Assembly (NCBI GenBank): GCA_021776635.1
Contig: JAJFFN010000006.1
Coordinates: forward strand, 1 to 52,440
DNA from: Robiginitomaculum sp.
GTDB lineage: Bacteria > Pseudomonadota > Alphaproteobacteria > Caulobacterales > Maricaulaceae
Direction of reading: 5' to 3'
DNA length: 52,440 bases
This document shows, one piece after another, positions 45,723 to 52,440 of this stretch. Every line of letters starts with the position of its first letter. The stretch's first letter is position 1. A program made the translations under genes and the position numbers. Under the pieces are notes generated by a model, which made no database searches, was not told where the DNA came from, and saw only the letters and a list, made by a program, of their open reading frames with translations.

Positions 45723-46295
45723 ATGACAAAACTATTATCAAATAAAATGCTCTTGACTTTTGCTCTCTTAGCAACGCTGTCCATTGCATCTCTGCCAAAT
45801 ATAGCACATGCTGACACTACGGATGGTGAATGGGTGCCTGCAAATAGATCGCTTACACATGTTGGTGAAAAATTTACGAAGGTGCGCGAAGACCTTATTG
45901 GTACAAATGAGCTGATTTTCACGAGTGGTAAGGATACACATGGGCTACTTTTTGTGTGTGCAAATCGCAAATTACGGGCTGCAATTACGACCCGTCCACA
46001 AAGTTGGGAAAGTGTTTTGAAAAAATCGTCGAGACGCGGAAAAAGCAGAACAGTAAAGATGTCACTCGGTGGCGGCGATGCTATTAATTTAGGTGATTTC
46101 ACCTATAAACCCGTCTCGCAATACCTAAGCGGCCAAAACGGTGTGCAGGCAGCCAAGCTTTATAACGCTGTGGTAAAAGGCAAAACGATCAACATAGATA
46201 TTGGCTCAAAAGGCAATTTTGACATTACACCGCCCACACCCAATAGCGCATTTGCAGATTTTGGTGAGCGTTGTGGAATTGGCCGCCATAAATAA
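45723..46295 (+). CDS. Exported hypothetical protein, 190 residues
   Basis: It has a signal peptide (cleavage after AHA, residue 30), then a basic soluble domain (FVCANRKLRAAITTRPQSWESVLKKSSRRGKSRTVKMSLGGGDAINLGDF) ending GERCGIGRHK. There are two cysteines. I recognise no family; it is likely a small periplasmic protein. I chose ATG at 45723 because AAGGA lies 8 bases upstream. The leader hairpin at 45671-45712 may control it. A weak AGCAG/CTGCT hairpin follows the stop. Confidence 0.7.
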   Translation: MTKLLSNKMLLTFALLATLSIASLPNIAHADTTDGEWVPANRSLTHVGEKFTKVREDLIGTNELIFTSGKDTHGLLFVCANRKLRAAITTRPQSWESVLKKSSRRGKSRTVKMSLGGGDAINLGDFTYKPVSQYLSGQNGVQAAKLYNAVVKGKTINIDIGSKGNFDITPPTPNSAFADFGERCGIGRHK

Positions 46296-46383
46296 AGTTG
46301 AATAAGAGCAGTAAAATTCTGCTTTAAATTTAGGTGACATTTTAATTCATATGTGTAGTTTCTCCGCTTAAGGTGAAATGTAT

Positions 46384-46533
46384 ATGAACGGTACTAAATT
46401 ACCAACAAGCACGAATACGAGCGTAGCGAGCAGCGCACGACTGTGTGCCGCGAATGTTTTCGCGCCCTTTGTTTTTGCATCTTTAGGGGGCGTGAACGCC
46501 GTAAATTGTCGCGAGAGATATAGATGGCCATAG
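46384..46533 (+). CDS. Possible 49-residue reading frame before marR
   Basis: ATG at 46384 with AAGGTG 8 bases upstream opens a 49-codon frame that overlaps the marR start by 10 bp. The product has a Ser/Thr-rich start and a mildly hydrophobic middle (VFAPFVFASLGGVNAV). The overlap suggests a coupled leader peptide, but it could be chance. The DNA includes GAGCGTAGCGAGC, similar to repeat-like text in the ubiD insertion. Confidence 0.25.
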   Translation: MNGTKLPTSTNTSVASSARLCAANVFAPFVFASLGGVNAVNCRERYRWP

Positions 46534-46958
46534 CCCGCCCAACCCACCGCCGTCTGTTTGCCGTGGTCGACTATGCTTATGGTCGGTTGTCGCGTAGGGC
46601 AGGGGCTGTGCTTGCTGACACAGGGGTAAAGCCAGCCCAAGCGACGGCGCTGGTGTATTTGGGCTATCATAATGGCTGTCAATTATCGGAATTAGCTGAC
46701 GGTATTGGGTGCGGAAATGCGGCCGCAACGGGACTGGTTGACCGGATGGAAAAATCCGGTTTTGTCACTCGCCAAAAGCTTGAGAGCGATGGGCGCGGCA
46801 AAACCGTGCATTTGACCAATTCTGGATTGCTGAAGCGTGAAAAGGTCATGAGCCGGCTACGCTCTCTTGATGAGAAGCTTTCCAAGAATTTTACGGATCA
46901 AGAAATGGAAACCATCTACAAATTCCTCCATTCCGCCGCAGATTTGGATGTGCAATAA
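46524..46958 (+). CDS. MarR-family transcriptional regulator
   Basis: This 144-residue winged-helix protein has [64 protein letters not shown], the MarR recognition helix and wing, with dimerising helices at both ends. It overlaps ubiD by one base (TAATG), so regulator and decarboxylase are co-translated. No MarR palindrome was seen in its own upstream region. The TAGTTGC operator at 43153-43178 is a candidate target. Confidence 0.85.
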   Translation: MAIARPTHRRLFAVVDYAYGRLSRRAGAVLADTGVKPAQATALVYLGYHNGCQLSELADGIGCGNAAATGLVDRMEKSGFVTRQKLESDGRGKTVHLTNSGLLKREKVMSRLRSLDEKLSKNFTDQEMETIYKFLHSAADLDVQ

Positions 46959-48574
46959 TGGCCTATAAATCTCTACGTGAATTCATAACCAAACTTGAGG
47001 CGGACGGCGAGCTTGTGCGGGTCACTGAGCCTGTATCTACTAACCTAGAGATGACCGAGATCGGGCGGCGTTTGGTCGAAACCGGGCCGGCGGTTTTGTT
47101 TGAAAATGTCACCCGTGAAGACGGCTCCAAGTCCGACATGCCCGTGCTTATCAATTTGTTTTCCAAGGTCAAGCGGGTGGCACTGGGGGTTACCATGCCT
47201 TCTCAAAATGGGGGTGATGTTGAAAGAACGACATCTGCTGAGCTGCGCGAGGTTGGCGAGCTGATGGCGACCTTGCGACAGCCCGAACCGCCGCGCGGTA
47301 TGAAAGATGCGTGGGATAAATTGCCTATCCTCAAGACCGCCATGACCATGAAACCCAAAACGATTAAAAAAGCACCGTGTCAAGAAATCGTGCTGAAAGG
47401 CGAGGATGCGTCTTTGGATTTATTGCCCATTCAGACATGCTGGCCGGGCGAGCCTGCGCCGCTTATCACGTGGGGGCTTGTTGTCACTAAGGGGCCGGGG
47501 AAATCGGCGCTGGATGATTATAATCTCGGTATTTACCGCATGCAAAAACGCGGACCCCACGCGGCCATTATGCGTTGGCTTAAACACAGAGGCGGGGCGC
47601 AGCATCATCAACGGTGGAAAGATAAAGAAAAGGGTACCGAGCGAGAGCGAGGCAAGGGCGACCGCCCGTCGGCCGGTCAGGCCGCCCCCGCGGAGCGTTC
47701 GGGCCAAAAGCCCGTTAGCGTGAGCGATATAAAACCACTCCCAGTCGCAGTGGTTATCGGCGCAGACCCGGGCACCATACTCGCCGCAGTCACACCTGTC
47801 CCCGAAACCCTGTCCGAATATCAATTTGCGGGGCTTTTGCGTGGGGAAAAAGTCGAACTGGTAGACTGTAAAACCGTGCCGCTCAAGGTTCCTGCTCATG
47901 CAGAAATTGTGCTTGAGGGCCATGTGATGTTGGACGAATATGCGGACGAGGGGCCTTACGGCGATCACACCGGATATTATAACTCGGTCGAGAAATTCCC
48001 TGTGTTTAAACTCTCCGCCATCACCATGCGCAAAGCTCCGATTTACCTGTCCACCTATACGGGACGCCCACCGGACGAGCCGAGCGTTCTGGGCGAAGCG
48101 CTCAATGAAATTTTCATCCCTCTGCTCCAGCAGCAATTCCCCGAAATCGTCGATTTTTGGCTGCCACCAGAAGGGTGCTCCTACCGTATCGCGGTCATAA
48201 GTATGAAGAAATCATACCCCGGTCACGCCAAACGGGTGATGATGGGTGCGTGGTCATTCCTGCGCCAATTCATGTACACCAAATGGATACTCGTGGTCGA
48301 CGACGACATAAATGCGCGGGACTGGAAAGACGTGATGTGGGCCGTCTCGACCCGCATGGACCCGGCCCGCGATATAACAATCATAGAAAACACCCCCATA
48401 GATTACCTAGACTTCGCCAGCGAGGAACCAAGCCTAGGCTCCAAAATAGGCCTAGACGCCACCAACAAAACCGGCGCCGAAACAAAGCGCGAATGGGGCA
48501 AGGTCATCGCGATGGATGAAGAAGTGATACGCGCGGTGACGGAGAAGTGGGAGCGGATGTTTGGGGATAGGTGA
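46958..48574 (+). CDS. ubiD: UbiD-family decarboxylase with an in-frame insertion
   Basis: This 538-residue enzyme aligns along its length with E. coli UbiD ([95 protein letters not shown]). UbiD decarboxylates 3-polyprenyl-4-hydroxybenzoate using prenylated FMN made by UbiX, which is not in this window. Residues 221-258 are a hydrophilic insertion ([20 protein letters not shown] and on) between [10 protein letters not shown] and [12 protein letters not shown], absent from E. coli UbiD and encoded by GC-rich DNA. It is coupled to marR. Confidence 0.92.
   Translation: MAYKSLREFITKLEADGELVRVTEPVSTNLEMTEIGRRLVETGPAVLFENVTREDGSKSDMPVLINLFSKVKRVALGVTMPSQNGGDVERTTSAELREVGELMATLRQPEPPRGMKDAWDKLPILKTAMTMKPKTIKKAPCQEIVLKGEDASLDLLPIQTCWPGEPAPLITWGLVVTKGPGKSALDDYNLGIYRMQKRGPHAAIMRWLKHRGGAQHHQRWKDKEKGTERERGKGDRPSAGQAAPAERSGQKPVSVSDIKPLPVAVVIGADPGTILAAVTPVPETLSEYQFAGLLRGEKVELVDCKTVPLKVPAHAEIVLEGHVMLDEYADEGPYGDHTGYYNSVEKFPVFKLSAITMRKAPIYLSTYTGRPPDEPSVLGEALNEIFIPLLQQQFPEIVDFWLPPEGCSYRIAVISMKKSYPGHAKRVMMGAWSFLRQFMYTKWILVVDDDINARDWKDVMWAVSTRMDPARDITIIENTPIDYLDFASEEPSLGSKIGLDATNKTGAETKREWGKVIAMDEEVIRAVTEKWERMFGDR
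47618..47732. repeat. GC-rich insertion inside ubiD, possible palindromic repeat element
   Basis: About 115 bp encoding roughly 38 extra residues. It contains short inverted repeats (GGGCGACCGCCC, CGGGC-CAAAA-GCCCG) and repeated GAGCG words, and its central part is clearly richer in GC than the flanking gene. It has the look of a repeat element accepted in frame, as described for palindromic elements in Rickettsia; that comparison is inference. Confidence 0.5.
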
Positions 48575-48639
48575 GTGAGCTTTAATAGCTACCATGTTTG
48601 CACTGCTAAGGTAGCAGGTGCGGGCATAGGCGACTTATG

Positions 48640-49182
48640 CTATTCCCACACTAGAATACCATGGTCTTTATATTCATTGATTTTAGGGCTTGGAACTTGA
48701 TCGCAAAATATGACTAGATTTTGAGAGTTATGTCTTGCATTTGGAACAATTATACCGTCAGCGCCTAAAAAATAACTTGCTTCAGCTATAGCTTGGGTAT
48801 TTGGATATTCTTGATTGTTATTCATATATGAGGCTCGCCCATACTTCGAAACATTTACTCTTAGTTTTTTCAGTGTCTCTAAGTCACCTAAATGCAAAAC
48901 GTTTTGGAGACTTACTGTTAGTTCGTAAATCCTGAACTCCACTTTTGAAGGTCTAAATGGCTGCCCTTGAAATAAATGAAATTTCCTTTCTTTTATTGCC
49001 CCACTTTTTGTCTCTGAAGTGTAGAGAACATCAAAGGTTCGATCATCCCATCGTCCACCAGACCTCCAACATCGGCAAGGGTCTTGAGTATCCCTTACAG
49101 ATCGCCATACTCTCCCAGTATAGGGTTCAAACTGATATTGTTCGAGAATATCTAAAAGTATGTTGTCTCGTATTTCTGCCAT
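48640..49182 (-). CDS. RES-domain toxin
   Basis: This 180-residue RES-family protein has GRVWRSVRD (Arg24/Arg27), GGRWDDRTFDVLYTSETKSGAIKERKFHL (Arg, Tyr, Ser/Glu and Glu of the active cleft) and a C-terminal AIAEASYFLGADGIIVPNARHNSQNLVIF. RES toxins act on NAD (degradation or ADP-ribosyl transfer) and stop growth. It lies 6 bp downstream of its antitoxin and is last in the three-gene operon. Confidence 0.85.
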   Translation of the reverse strand: MAEIRDNILLDILEQYQFEPYTGRVWRSVRDTQDPCRCWRSGGRWDDRTFDVLYTSETKSGAIKERKFHLFQGQPFRPSKVEFRIYELTVSLQNVLHLGDLETLKKLRVNVSKYGRASYMNNNQEYPNTQAIAEASYFLGADGIIVPNARHNSQNLVIFCDQVPSPKINEYKDHGILVWE

Positions 49183-49188
49183 AAAGCA

Positions 49189-49542
49189 CTAAATGTAAGC
49201 ATCCGCATCAAGACGGTCCAATATTTGTAACACTTCTAGAGATTGATTGTTATGTATAAGGTCGATAGCTCTGCGGCCTTCCAACTGTGGATGTCTAGCA
49301 TAAAGCCAAGCACGTATTTCACTTGCAGTGTAGTATTCTTCGAGTCTCATAACAATATAGTGCAAATCGGACAGCATTAATTGTTTTTCAGGGTGTGGAG
49401 ATTTTTTCCCACTTGTCCATCTAGAAACAGTGGCTTTAGAGACATTCGCAAAATTAGCTATGTCAGTACCTTTCAAACCACCAACTTTATTCAACCCGTC
49501 AATAAAATGAATGACGGGGCTAGTTGCAGTCGCACTACTCAT
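49189..49542 (-). CDS. Xre/MbcA/ParS-type antitoxin
   Basis: This 117-residue protein has an N-terminal helix-turn-helix (GLKGTDIANFANVSKATVSRWTSGKKSPHPEKQ, about 22-54) and a C-terminal toxin-binding domain of the DUF2384 type (EIRAWLYARHPQLEGRRAIDLIHNNQSLEVLQILDRLDADAYI). It should neutralise the RES toxin and repress the operon. Its start overlaps the end of the upstream 444-residue gene by 8 bp (ATGAGTAG). Confidence 0.88.
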   Translation of the reverse strand: MSSATATSPVIHFIDGLNKVGGLKGTDIANFANVSKATVSRWTSGKKSPHPEKQLMLSDLHYIVMRLEEYYTASEIRAWLYARHPQLEGRRAIDLIHNNQSLEVLQILDRLDADAYI

Positions 49543-50869
49543 TGTTTTTACTCCTAGGGGTTAGCGTTGGGGTTGGTCGCCTAATCAATGGAACAAACGG
49601 AGATGTTTCAAATGATGAAGCCATAGTTTCAAGTGTTTTTGAAACTAAATCAGAACGTTCTCGACCTTTTTTAAGCCGGTTGTTTAATTTTTCATCACCA
49701 CTATCAAACATTGCGAGGTCGCGCGCTTGTCGATTAGCAGTGTTTAAATTTGTATCTAAAAAATGTTGAACCCGGTTTTTGTCTGGAACTTTTGATAATT
49801 CAGCGGGGCCAGCACTGTTTTGAAATGCAAAATGAGCGCGTATGTCTTTTTGCATAGAGTTATACCCATTTAAACAACATTTTCTGTTTGAGCACGATAG
49901 TAAACGTCGCCCCCTTGGCTTGGAAATTATTTTCCCTAGTTCTGCTTTTGTGAAGCTTAGGTCAGAATTGGGTGGTTTAAACCTGACTCCAGCGCCTCCC
50001 CCTTGTTCATCAGGTTTTCTTTCTTTAGGGGGCGTATGCCAGCCACTTGCATCAAAACGCTCGCGTTCTCCAATTCCTCTACCTAATCCAGAAACAACGC
50101 CAAAAGCGATTGCAGCATTGCCAACCAAGCCGCCGATATGGTCGAGTACAACTGGTTTCCCGAGTTTCTTTAAGTCCTCAAGCGCTGAAAAAGTCCTCTT
50201 TATAGTTATCGGCCCAGCATTTTTACCAAGTCCCGATGCGCGAACGTACAAATTGTCAAAAGGCAGAGGTGATAGCTCTCGAATTATGCGTTGTCTCATT
50301 TTCGGGTTTTGTAAAACGACATTTTTAATAATTAGTGGATAATCTATACGAATATTTGCGCCACCTTCTCTATCTAAAGCTGAACGAAGTTGCCCAACAG
50401 AGCTAAGGTCAATCAGCCACCACTTATCTTGTGCCCCTTGCCTAAGATAATGAGTGGGAGCCAAAACACTGGTCACGCCGGATGTAACAGCAAAGCGTGC
50501 AATTTGTCCAAATAAATCAAAATTACTCCCTAAGATAAACTCTGATTCAGCAAGCCTTACAGGTGCTTTATCATCATTAAGTTTTGCCCAAGGCGCTTCT
50601 TTGTTACGCCCAGCAAACTTGCCGACTTCGCTTAATTCGGCACATTTAGTATCAAGGATAACATCAACATTGGATTCTGTTGCCAATCCAATAAACTCCT
50701 CTTGTCGCGATGCCTTCGAACCATCAACCAATATTGTTTGTGCTGTAATACGCTCTTTCGCATACAAACTTTCCAATTTTCTGAACGCAGTATCACCCGA
50801 GTGGACAATGTGAGCAATGGGGGTTCTATTGGGAGTGGCGCGGCCTAATTCTATAATTTCAGCAGTCAT
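49535..50869 (-). CDS. Unrecognised protein, first gene of the RES-Xre operon
   Basis: This 444-residue protein has no signal or membrane segment. I recognise no family. Its first 260 residues alternate strands and helices as in a TIM-like barrel (AQTILVDGSKAS, VDVILDTKCAE, VTSVLAPTHYL, RIDYPLIIK, DNLYVRASGL, PVVLDHIGGLVGNAAIAFGVVSGLGRGI). A cysteine/histidine cluster follows (Cys326, Cys331, Cys332, His346 in LSCSNRKCCLNGYNSMQKDIRAHF) that could bind zinc. Barrel plus zinc site recalls tRNA-guanine transglycosylases, but this is weak inference. It overlaps the antitoxin gene and shares its promoter, so it may be a third toxin-antitoxin component, target or modifier. Confidence 0.75.
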   Translation of the reverse strand: MTAEIIELGRATPNRTPIAHIVHSGDTAFRKLESLYAKERITAQTILVDGSKASRQEEFIGLATESNVDVILDTKCAELSEVGKFAGRNKEAPWAKLNDDKAPVRLAESEFILGSNFDLFGQIARFAVTSGVTSVLAPTHYLRQGAQDKWWLIDLSSVGQLRSALDREGGANIRIDYPLIIKNVVLQNPKMRQRIIRELSPLPFDNLYVRASGLGKNAGPITIKRTFSALEDLKKLGKPVVLDHIGGLVGNAAIAFGVVSGLGRGIGERERFDASGWHTPPKERKPDEQGGGAGVRFKPPNSDLSFTKAELGKIISKPRGRRLLSCSNRKCCLNGYNSMQKDIRAHFAFQNSAGPAELSKVPDKNRVQHFLDTNLNTANRQARDLAMFDSGDEKLNNRLKKGRERSDLVSKTLETMASSFETSPFVPLIRRPTPTLTPRSKNNE

Positions 50870-50882
50870 AGTTTACCTTTCT

Positions 50883-50918
50883 GTTTCATAACATATTTTA
50901 TAGAAACAAAAAAGTCAA
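50883..50918 (-). promoter_or_regulatory. Promoter and candidate antitoxin operator of the RES-Xre operon
   Basis: On the minus strand TTGACT (50918-50913) and TATGTT (50895-50890) are 17 bases apart. GTTTC (minus strand, 50907-50903) and GAAAC (50887-50883) form an inverted repeat around the -10, where Xre antitoxin could autorepress. A further GAAAC (50925-50921) lies upstream. AAAGG precedes the start at 50869. Confidence 0.5.
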
Positions 50919-51023
50919 TAGTTTCTTGTGGCATAAGTACGGTTTAAGTCTGACCTGAGGATAAAACTGCCGTAGAATCGCCGTCAAACTATCTACAAAA
51001 AGCTATCTCAGTCCTTGTTTACC

Positions 51024-51917
51024 CTACCCCAAAGCCCCCTCGAACAGCACCAGCATCCGTCCCCATGCTTTCTCCGCCTGGGCTTCGTTATAGACTTTGG
51101 AATCGAGTGAGCACCAGCCGTGTAGGGTGTCTTTGTAGACTTCGATTTCTGCGGGGATATTTGCATCTTGGTAGGCTTCGGCCAATATGGTTTTGGCTTC
51201 GGGTTGTTGCTCGTCGTCGTTTTGGGCAATGGCGTGCAGGACATGTGCTTTGCTTTGAGGTATCAAGAGGTGCGGGCTTTCTTCGGTATCACGGACAAGA
51301 CCGTAGCCGTGAAAAGATGCGGCGGCGCGGACACGCTCAGGAACGGCAGCGGCAGTCTGCATAATTAATGTTCCGCCCATGCAATAGCCGGCTGTGCCAA
51401 TTTTGCGGGTTGTGTCCACTGCGCTCTGTGCATCTAGGAATTTGATATAGTCATTAGCATCAGACATGCTGGCGCTTTGGGTGAGTTTGCTAAACATGCC
51501 TACCAGCAGTTTCCTTGTATTGGGTTCACTAAAATCTGGCGAATTCCCGGCAACGGGGGCTTTGGCATCTCGGTAGAACGGATTGACCACCAAGACTGCA
51601 TACCCAGCCATGGCGAGCCGTTTGCCCATGGCCTTAAATGTAGGGCGGAGGCCTTTGATGTCCGGCCACATCAGTATTGCAGGGTGTTTGCCTTTGGTGG
51701 GGTGGACGAAATAACTGTCAGATATACCCTCTGCCATTTTCACGTTTACTTCGGTTTCTGATACGCTGACATCACCGTTTTCTGCGCCGCAAGCCGTAAG
51801 CGGGAACATGGCCGCGAATGTCGCCGCCGTGCCAAGCTTGCTAAAATCCCGGCGGTTAATTTGCCCCCCGGCCCGGGCAAAAATCTCATTGTCTTTTTCG
51901 GTTAGCTCGTCGCACAT
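51024..51917 (-). CDS. Tat-exported dienelactone hydrolase family lipoprotein
   Basis: This 297-residue alpha/beta hydrolase has a twin-arginine signal (NRRDFSKLG, Arg22-23) that ends in a lipobox-like LTAC (Cys43). The catalytic Cys179 (GYCMGG), an Asp near 234-235 and His266 (LHGWC) form the DLH triad. It hydrolyses lactones or esters in the envelope; the substrate is unknown. ATG at 51917 has GGGAGA upstream, preferred to an in-frame start at 51968. Confidence 0.87.
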   Translation of the reverse strand: MCDELTEKDNEIFARAGGQINRRDFSKLGTAATFAAMFPLTACGAENGDVSVSETEVNVKMAEGISDSYFVHPTKGKHPAILMWPDIKGLRPTFKAMGKRLAMAGYAVLVVNPFYRDAKAPVAGNSPDFSEPNTRKLLVGMFSKLTQSASMSDANDYIKFLDAQSAVDTTRKIGTAGYCMGGTLIMQTAAAVPERVRAAASFHGYGLVRDTEESPHLLIPQSKAHVLHAIAQNDDEQQPEAKTILAEAYQDANIPAEIEVYKDTLHGWCSLDSKVYNEAQAEKAWGRMLVLFEGALG

Positions 51918-52185
51918 AATTCTCTCCCATGTTTCCAGTAAGCTAACATGTCTGCAGAGCCTTGACAATACGGTGCCAGCGTGCGCGTATAAAACGTGAC
52001 AACCATCACAGACATGTGATGGTGGGCTGGTTTAAATCTCACACTTGATGACCAGTTAAGCATCATAAATTAAATGTGCGCATACCCCCAATTCAATGTT
52101 TGCTCTGCTTATAGTTGGTTAGTTCGAGTAAAATAAAAATTGGAAATGTGTGATTCGAGCCGTAAGTTATACAAGGTGAAGAAAA

Positions 52186-52287
52186 ATGAGATTTATATTA
52201 GAAACATATGACACAGACGCGGTATCCTTTTGGAAGCTAATTATTCCGCTACTTTTAATCCTTATCCCGTCTTTAATATTCATTTAA
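52186..52287 (+). CDS. Possible 33-residue single-helix membrane peptide
   Basis: ATG at 52186 with AAGGTGA 9 bases upstream opens a 33-codon frame ending TAA at 52285. Residues 1-14 are polar (MRFILETYDTDAVS); residues 15-33 form one strong membrane helix (FWKLIIPLLLILIPSLIFI). This is the typical layout of small bacterial membrane proteins. The preceding 51918-52185 region holds no other convincing gene. Confidence 0.45.
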   Translation: MRFILETYDTDAVSFWKLIIPLLLILIPSLIFI

Positions 52288-52331
52288 ACTAGGCAGTGCA
52301 CTCATAAACTCAGGCCGAAATGGAGCTAAAT

Positions 52332-52440
52332 ATGCGAAAATATGCTAGGAAAAGTACGTGGGGAGGGCTTATTGCCCGGCCAAGTGCTTTGACGACGCAG
52401 ATTGAAGCAGATTTAGCTCCGAGTTTAAGTCACGTTTTGC
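52332..52440 (+). CDS. Partial gene running off the window end
   Basis: ATG at 52332 with TGGAGC 7 bases upstream opens a frame that stays open for 36 codons to the window edge (MRKYARKSTWGGLIARPSAL and on). No domain can be recognised from this fragment. The start could be further inside. Confidence 0.45.
   Translation, partial: MRKYARKSTWGGLIARPSALTTQIEADLAPSLSHVL

Overview
The window is a chromosomal segment of an alphaproteobacterium, probably a marine relative of the Caulobacterales/Maricaulales. This is inferred from an Irr-type iron regulator with matching Irr boxes, an ATP12-family F1-ATPase chaperone, a perfect CtrA-type site (TTAA-N7-TTAAC), the divergent rsmE/ubiA pair, and gene content. 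Base composition is moderate (about 50% GC or a little less, by eye). Most of the window is ordinary chromosomal gene content. No tRNA, rRNA, CRISPR array, prophage or full-length insertion sequence was seen.

Layout. (1) 1-4.7 kb: gyrB and a DUF3800 gene lie between two direct copies of a roughly 325-335 bp MITE-like element with TA target duplications. The 540-bp gene-free stretch beside the second copy holds a 54-bp near-perfect palindrome, a CtrA box and a candidate structured RNA ending in terminators. (2) 4.7-9.1 kb: an exported M20 peptidase (with a Glu-to-Lys change at a usual metal-ligand position), then degP and rarA. (3) 9.2-15.9 kb: a block that separates rarA from crcB-rluC-atp12. 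It holds a PilZ membrane protein, an irr / rubrerythrin / Fe-S oxidoreductase / DUF3501 iron-oxidative-stress cluster with Irr boxes, an SDR, and two convergent exported cell-wall amidase candidates (a Tae4-like lipoprotein and a DUF1287 protein). (4) 16-22 kb: crcB-rluC-atp12-osmC, a methyltransferase and an M16 peptidase lipoprotein. (5) 22-31 kb: leftward housekeeping genes trpFBA, mscL, ihfB, acnA-arsC and yciB. (6) 31-39 kb: a LysR regulator, acs, an amidase, a lipoprotein, a sodium/solute symporter and nadK. (7) 39-46 kb: an outer-membrane barrel, a two-lobed retropepsin-like protease, an FAH-VOC aromatic-catabolism pair behind a MarR-type operator, rsmE/ubiA, Tat-exported msrB and an exported protein. 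(8) 46.5-52.4 kb: marR-ubiD (UbiD carries an unusual GC-rich in-frame insertion), a RES-Xre toxin-antitoxin operon whose first gene is an unrecognised 444-residue protein, a Tat dienelactone hydrolase, and a possible 33-residue membrane peptide.

Themes. Short tandem repeats (units of 15, 16 and 22 bp, two to five copies) recur at gene edges and inside coding sequence. Several leaders contain hairpins that overlap the ribosome-binding site. The most system-like candidates are the three-gene RES-Xre operon, the CtrA-box/structured-RNA locus beside the palindrome, and the Tae4-like lipoprotein/DUF1287 pair. All functional calls come from motif recognition by eye; no database search was run.
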